The notes under the pieces were generated by a model. That model saw only the letters and a list, made by a program, of their open reading frames with translations. It did not search any database and was not told where the DNA came from. A stretch of DNA of 64,000 nt from Diplocarpon mali (Eukaryota; Ascomycota; Leotiomycetes; Helotiales; Drepanopezizaceae). The stretch's first letter is position 1, and every line of letters starts with the position of its first letter. A program made the position numbers and the translations under genes. This document shows positions 57,999-64,000 of this stretch, in pieces. The stretch covers positions 54,678 through 118,677 of the forward strand of contig JAENRP010000031.1 of the NCBI GenBank assembly GCA_024741835.1. Direction: 5' to 3'.

Positions 57999-60900
57999 AT
58001 GCAACCCGAGCTCACTGAACCTTCAATACATTTACTCACCCTCGACACCTCCGACTCCTCACACGCACCCCAACATGGCTTTCTCGCTCATCCTCAGCTT
58101 TCCCCAGTCCTCGGGGGCCTGCCCGACGGCCTTGCCGGCCCTTCGAGCTCTGGTGGTGAGGACCCGGAGCTGCGAAGATTGAATTTGCAGGAGCCGGATG
58201 GGAATCGTCCGAAAGCTTCATTCCAATTGATCTCTGAATACGAGAACGCGTTGTCGTCCTTGCCGGCTAGGAAACCAAGTGAAGGGCCTGGGTTTAAGGT
58301 GACGAAGAAGAAAGGCAACAGGGCCGATGGGCCACTGCTTGAGAATTTCCCCAATGGTCAGGCTTTGCGCATACTTTCCTTCCGTACCCGGTGTCTAATT
58401 CCTGCCAGAGGTTCTCACGCACATCCTCTCGCATCTCCCAGCAACCTCGCTCTCCGCTGTCTCTCTCGTCTCTCGCCGCTTTTACAGTCTCGTCACCACG
58501 CCACACGCATGGCGCACAGCATTCTCTCGTTTCTTTCCCGGCCAGGATGCACTCGACGCTCCAACCGCCCCAAATAACCGCCGTGGATCCGACCTCGAAG
58601 CTCGCGAACAGCTGCGCTCCGAGACCCGTCTCTTCACGCGGCTCACAGCCCTTGCTAGCTGGCGCAGCGAGTATATCCTCCGTACCCGCCTTCTGCGAAG
58701 TCTTGGCCGAGCGAAACCAGCCCAGATTGCTCCTGGCCATGGCGCATCTTCGCGCTCGAATAGCGCGGCAAATAATGCAAACGCGGTAGTAACGTATAGC
58801 TCACACTTGTTTGCCACTATCAACCATATTCATGCTGTGTTTGGGAGTGGCAAGAAAAGCCCGCGGTTTATTCATGGGACCGATGAGACTGGCATTGCGT
58901 GTACAAGTGATCCCAATATCGGAAAGGTTGATAACTGGGGCCTATCAGACCCGCAGGCACTGCCGCAGTTCTCAGAGCTGTTTGTGGGTGATCTGCCATA
59001 TGGAGATGGGGATGGACCGGCTGGATTACCAAACTCGATGGATGTCAGTCAGCCGTTTGGAATGGTCTACGGCGAAGGATTTCCAGGTGGGCAGGCGTAC
59101 TACCGTTCTTCCGAGGAAATGCGTGGGCGCTTCCTGAGCCAACCAAGTGATATCAGTATTCCGGAAGCGGGCATCCCCAGAGTCCCAGGACTCACTGAAG
59201 CTATATCTGCAGTGTGGATTGCCAAATCATCCGCCATTCCTCGCATGACTGATGGCTTGATTGGTATTCTCACTGGGTCAACATTGGGTGTACTGACCGC
59301 GTACTCCATAGGTGCAGAGACAATCTCAGGACGCCGCATTGCAAGAGGTCAACTGACTGCCAAATGGGTGCTCAGTCCTGGCGTCCCTATCGTTGCTATC
59401 AAAATAGACGAGTCGTACAATGCTAGGCGTAAAGCTTCAGGTCGGATTTTTGCTGTCGCTCTGAACGCCCTCGGGGAGGTGTTCTCCCTCAATGATACAC
59501 CTACTTCTGGCCTAAGCGATGGTAAGATTGAAGAAAACGATGCTGGGCGCCATGCTTGGATCACTGGGCGGACAGCTTATTGGCATCTGGCCGAGCCCTC
59601 TCGTCGTGTTGCTCGAGAAGATCCGTATCACGAAGCCGAGATTCACGGGAGCTATTCGCCCAGATCATCTTCCAAGAACCAGCGTTTATCAAGAGCACAA
59701 ATCCTTGCCGAGACACTTGAAATTGAGAAGTTCCTGGCGTACCGTCCAATTCACTTCCGCAAGCTTTGTGAAGGCTGGGATATGCGCAGGAGACTCGAAG
59801 TTGACTTTGCTGGCGATGATGCTAACGGAGCTGGAGAGGGGATTTTCGTCATCAAGTGTGGACTTGAAGAGGGCGAGCCGGCTGAGATTTGCAGATTCAC
59901 AAGATGGAAGTCTGAACAGGCGTCTCTAGACGAGTATCCTCTGCCCAAGACCCCTCCTTTGGCTCCCAGAACGACGACGATGGCTTCATTATTTGGTGGT
60001 GGGACAATGATCAGCCCACCACGCAATACGTCACCGGATCGTTCTCATGGAGCTTCGATCTTCGGCGGAAGCTCTGCTGTTACCTCAGCTAGGAAATCGT
60101 CACCGGAACCTAATATGCCATACAGTCCGCTCAAGGCCTCCTCAACTGCTCTTGTTGAAGAATGGCGCTGCTCTACGTTGTCTCTGAAGGAATTTCCGCG
60201 TGTCAAGATCACAAGTAGCGGCATTGATATGTCGACGTATGCCTTGTTGACTGTCGAAGAAGACCCGTTGCGAACAGTAAACGGCCCTTCGAACTTCTCG
60301 TCCCCACCCGCTACTCCGTCAGATGCAGATGCTTCGTCATCCGCTCACATACCTGGACACAGAGCTCGTTACTTGGCTGTCGGAACGAAGACCGGCATTG
60401 TGATCATGTGGAACATGCGTGGCCCTCAATCTACAAATCCTGGTATGACAAATCAGCTGCGTCCACTCCGCACCATCTACACAGATTCGCCTCAGATATC
60501 TTGCCTCGCTGTCTCTGCGCTGTATCTTGTGCATGGTGGGAACGATGGCCTGGTGCAGACATGGGACCCTCTAGCCTCGACACTTCAACCGATCCGAACC
60601 CTCAATTCTCGCTTCTCGTCTCAGGCTCGCCGCCGCCTCATCCAAGCCGAAGCTTCAATCCTGGGCGTGGGCATCAACCTGTATGCCGCCGGTGCCATAG
60701 CCATCGACCCTGACCCGACCGTTCTCCGTGGCATGGTCTCCCTTGGCACGCATCTCCGCTACTGGTCCTACAGCTCCTCGGCAGCCGATCAATACCAGAG
60801 CAAAAAACGGCGTCTCCGGCGAACCAACGAGCGCGGCAGCAACGGTGCCTCTGATCGTTTCACCAACACCGGCCGCGGTGCGCTCATGGACTACATAGCC

Positions 60901-61572
60901 ACCGAGCAAGACGAGCTCAAGCAGGAGAAACTGCGCCGGTCTCGCGAAGAAGCCCGTCTCCAAGCCAGATTCGGTGTTGGGCTCGGCGGCCTGTCTGAAG
61001 AGGAGGCGCTAAAGTATGCGGAGATGGTATCGGCGGAAGCCTTCCAGAAAGAAGAGGAGCGCAGGGGGAGCGAAGCTGGATATCTAGGCGATGTGAACGA
61101 GAGCTCGGCTTCACAGTCGGTATGGAGCAGCAGCGCAACCGTCACGCCTGAAGGCAGCGTTGTCGGTCGCGGCACAGCGTGCTCCCCGCCTGCGTACCGC
61201 CCCAAAACCAAAGACGAGTTTGAAAGCGACATTGAAGAAGCAATCCGCCTCTCTCTTCTCGACGACGTCGACGATGGCGGACGCAGCTCTAGAGCGTCGG
61301 GTGCTGGAGCCTACGAAATCCCCATCACGTACAAGCAGCCTAAGCAGAGCTGGCGCTCTGTTTCAAGCTCGCCATCTGCGAGCCAGAAGCCGCGGAATCG
61401 GAAATGCGGGAGTGGCAATACGGGCAAGCAGGTCGAAGCCGACGACCTCGATTTCGCGCTGCAGCTAAGTCTTGCCGAGGAGAGGAGCAGAGCTGAGATG
61501 GAGAGCGAGAAGGGTGAATTTCCTGTTGTGGAGGGGTCGGGAAGGGGGAAAGGAAAAGAGAGGGCGGTTTAG
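57999..61572 (+). CDS. F-box protein with WD-like repeats and C-terminal ubiquitin-interacting motifs (Ufo1-like)
   Basis: Predicted substrate receptor of an SCF ubiquitin ligase. 1173 residues in two exons, 57999-58356 and 58409-61572, with a 52-bp intron (GTCAGG..CCAG). The junction creates the F-box at about residues 120-160 (EVLTHILSHLPATSLSAV, SLVSRRFYSL, HAWRTAF). WD-like strands occur mid-protein (GLIGILTGSTLGVLTAYS, YLAVGTKTGIVIMWNM, LVHGGNDGLVQTWDPL). The C-terminus has a charged helix (nt 60890-61070) and two ubiquitin-interacting motifs: SDIEEAIRLSLLDD (about residue 1060) and DDLDFALQLSLAEE (about 1130). F-box plus WD plus C-terminal UIMs is the layout of yeast Ufo1, which turns over Ho endonuclease and acts in the DNA damage response; orthology is inferred from layout. 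The start ATG is the least certain part. Confidence 0.87.
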
Positions 61573-62859
61573 GTACTTTATGGGATTGAGAGTTGATGTT
61601 AGTGCTGATGTTGACGAGCCGCTCGCGCGAGCAGAGTCTGTTCTTTCTTGCCTTGTCTTGCCTCTTCTAGCGCATCTAGCTAGCTGGCTCGATTCTGCGA
61701 TTCTCTTCTCCACATCTTTGGGAGTACAAACCAATTCACAGAAATTTCTGCTTGACCTGTACAGACCGCCATGCTGTTCCGCCGACTCGTACGCACCGAC
61801 TCGCAGTAAGTGCCGTGACGTAGATGGATACAAGCACAAGACGTATACTGACTGCCGGACCGGACTTGGTCAAGAGGCATTTCTTTCCCTTTCACCTTTC
61901 AGGGCCAGCGCAGTGAAGAGGTGGGATTCTTCTGTGAAGGAAAAAAAAAAGGGCAGTTGAAATTAATCTCCCTCTACGACGTGTCATCACATCTCTCTCG
62001 CACCCACCTCTCCCGACGCCCCACGATCCATCGACCCGAGAAAAATCCTCCTCCCATCTGGCCTTTTCTGCTCGGGGCGATGGACTTTTGGAACTACGAC
62101 GACGCGCTAGAAAGGAGAGAGTCTCGGCCGGGCGGTTCCTTCGTTCCGACCGTCTCGTGCGCTGATTCCAACCTCCCCCTTCCCGTTCCCGTTCCAGTCG
62201 CGGTATCTGCCTTGCGTGTGTAGAAGGGATGATTTCCTTAGAAGATGAAGGCAGGCTGAACAAGGACATGTTGTGCGATGAGGAGCTTGAGGCTTAGAGG
62301 ACTGGATTGTGGAGTCAGTCTCTGAAGTGGCCGAGGAGTAATCCTCTTCAAGGAGCTTAGATATAGCGCTAGGTTAGAATTTTACAAGCTTCTGCTCACC
62401 ACTAAGAGGGATCCCTGTTTTCAAGGACGACAGAACATAAATACATCCTAGTAACAAGAGAACCGCGATGAGGATAGGGAGCTGTTGCCTTTGGACGGAT
62501 TGCATTCTCCCTGATTTTCCTTGGTTTCTTTGCTTTCCTCTACTTCCCCTTCCATATAGTCAATTATAGTATAGTGCAGTGCACCTCGTTCTGGTGTATC
62601 AAGTCTCTCTGGTGCAATGCAACATCAAAACAGGATTCCAAGCCCAAGTAAAAGGTCAGGAGATGAGGTCTACACCGGAGCCCCTCTGCAACTCATCCCA
62701 GGCTCTATCCTTCACCCGAAAGAATTTGCGACGCATACCCTCCCCCCCCCGACTGCTTCGCTCAGTCCCTGGAGCAGAGCTTCCTCCTCACCAGACAGAC
62801 GGCCGCGCACCCCACCCCTCCCCATCCCCGTGCCAACCTGGCGTGTTGACGAGTCCAGC
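61573..62859. other. 1.3-kb interval between convergent genes
   Basis: 3' flanks of the F-box gene and the transcription factor gene. No gene is recognisable; open frames here are short and of biased composition. Confidence 0.5.
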
Positions 62860-63977
62860 TCAGACCAGCTGCTGCTCCCCATAGATCAGACTCCGGAAGA
62901 TGACGGCGAATCGCCTCGCGATCCCCCAGTGCCCTACCTGCTCCAGCAGATCCATCAGCCTCCCCAGCGTGGCCGCTTCGCTGACCATCGGCTTGCCCGT
63001 GTCGTACCCATTCGCCCCCGGCAGGTACTGCAAGGGATCGATGTTGAACATCTTGATCTCGGGGATGGCGTCGAGACCGTCCCCGTCCCCGGCGCGCGTC
63101 TGGTCCGACGTGTCGAAGTGGATGTAGCAGTACCAGGCGCGCGCGGCGAGGAACATGGAGCGGGGCACGTGCAGCGCGGGCTCGGCGTCGTAGCGGATGC
63201 CTTCGGCCTGGCGGTGGATGAGCGAGGCGTGGATTATGGCGCGCTGGGCGTCGACGCTGGTGCTCCAGGCGCGGGCGTAGGCGACGGCTTCCGGGGCGTT
63301 GGAGCCGATGGCGAGCTCGAGCTGGCGGAAGTCGACGAGGAGGCTCATGAAGATCTCGTGGTAGAGGACCATGAGGCACAGGGCGTCCGGGTCTTGCGTG
63401 GTCCGGGTCTCCTCGTAGGCGTGGTACCAGCAGATCAGGGCTTCTTCGAAGCCGCGCCGCGCCGAGGGGGACAGCGAGTGGCTCGCCTTGGAAGCTTGCA
63501 CCGAGGCCGAGATGCTGTGGAGGATGAGGGACGCGGAGATGCGGGAGTCCTTGCAGGCCAGCTCCTTGGAGAGGGGGGTTGTGCAGTTGTGGCTGGGTTG
63601 GTGGATGTGCAGGTGCGTGCTCAGCCGGGTGGGTGGGGGGGCCAGCCGGGTGAGGTGTGCCCAGCGGGTGGGGGTGGCGGCGGCAAAGAGCTCGTCGCTG
63701 GAGGCGACGGAGAGGCGCGAGGCGTCGTGTTGGAGGATGGGGGAGCCGTGGAACGTGCTGGCGAACTGCGCGTCCTGGATGTAGATGCCCATGGCGGTCC
63801 TGCCCGAGGTCAGTGGGAGAGCGCCATCGGGGGAGCCCCCAGATTATCCCGAACTTGCCTCGAGACCTCCTCGTCTCTCGCCCACGATGCCCAGGCCTCG
63901 TCGAGCTCTTCCGGGGCTTCGCTCTCCAGCCGTGGAATGGCGCGAGTACTCTCGAGCAGGTCACTGCGGCGTGCAAG
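62860..63977 (-). CDS. Fungal-specific transcription factor, C-terminal part (5' end outside window)
   Basis: C-terminal region of a fungal transcription regulator; the DNA-binding domain lies beyond the right edge. Exons visible: 63859-63977 and 62860-63799, and a further intron ends TAG just above 63977, since the frame upstream of it is closed. The protein reads LARRSDLLESTRAIPRLE, then SWARDEEVSR, spliced to TAMGIYIQDAQFASTFHGSP, the middle homology pattern of these factors, and ends with GHWGIARRFAVIFRSLI. The intron at 63800-63858 starts GCAAGT rather than GT, since only that donor keeps the frame between EEVSR and TAMG. The region is very G+C rich at third codon positions. Target genes are unknown. 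Confidence 0.82.
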
Positions 63978-64000
63978 CTAGTCCTGTCAGTAGGCATCCG

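Noticed and set aside
62762..63997. Long alternative frames on both strands over the right-edge transcription factor
   Set aside because: They arise from high G+C at third positions; only the frame with GIYIQDAQFAS matches a protein family.

Overview
This window is nuclear DNA from a filamentous ascomycete (Pezizomycotina). Genes are split by short introns (about 46 to 112 bp) with GT..AG ends, mostly GTRNGT-like donors and CTAAC/CTAAT-like branch sites. The gene set is typically fungal: a ferrichrome-type siderophore NRPS, an APSES/ankyrin MBF factor, a Cup1-like LYR protein, Mis4/Scc2, CHO2, NBP35, TIM17 and a fungal-specific transcription factor. Two runs of N (34914-34927, 48076-48098) show it is a draft scaffold. 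I cannot place it in a class or genus.

Layout. 1-12670 (+): a 5'-truncated multimodular NRPS of the SidC/ferrichrome synthetase type. 13440-14528 (-): an extended-SDR epimerase. 16455-18237 (-) and 19024-19858 (+): a divergent pair, a flavin amine oxidase and a diamine-acetyltransferase-like GNAT, which may be a polyamine catabolism unit. 19968-21350 (-) and 22026-24756 (+): a Cup1-like LYR protein and an Mbp1-type MBF subunit, separated by 675 bp that hold four ACGCGW (MCB-like) sites. 26764-27790 (+): deoxyhypusine hydroxylase. 27959-28418 (-) and 28804-34596 (+): RNA polymerase I subunit RPA12 and the cohesin loader Mis4/Scc2, divergently arranged. 36099-36545 (-): a small RWDD2/Prp3 C-domain protein. 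38332-38923 (-): GMF. 39797-42399 (+): a PLD-like protein with two HKD motifs. 44987-46015 (-): NBP35. 46427-47235 (-): a broken 3-hydroxyisobutyrate-dehydrogenase-like pseudogene. 49308-52421 (+): CHO2. 55010-55717 (+): TIM17. 57999-61572 (+): a Ufo1-like F-box/UIM protein. 62860 to the right edge (-): the C-terminal part of a fungal-specific transcription factor.

Most genes are core eukaryotic functions: cell-cycle transcription, cohesion, translation factor modification, Fe-S assembly, phospholipid synthesis and mitochondrial import. The accessory character is limited to the siderophore NRPS, the amine oxidase/GNAT pair, the PLD-like protein and several gene-poor stretches of 1.5-2.6 kb. 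Gene models were built by hand from splice signals and reading-frame continuity. Several introns have no stop codon and keep the reading frame, so a naive open reading frame runs straight through them. Two introns appear to use GC-AG borders. No rRNA, tRNA, CRISPR array or intact transposon was seen.
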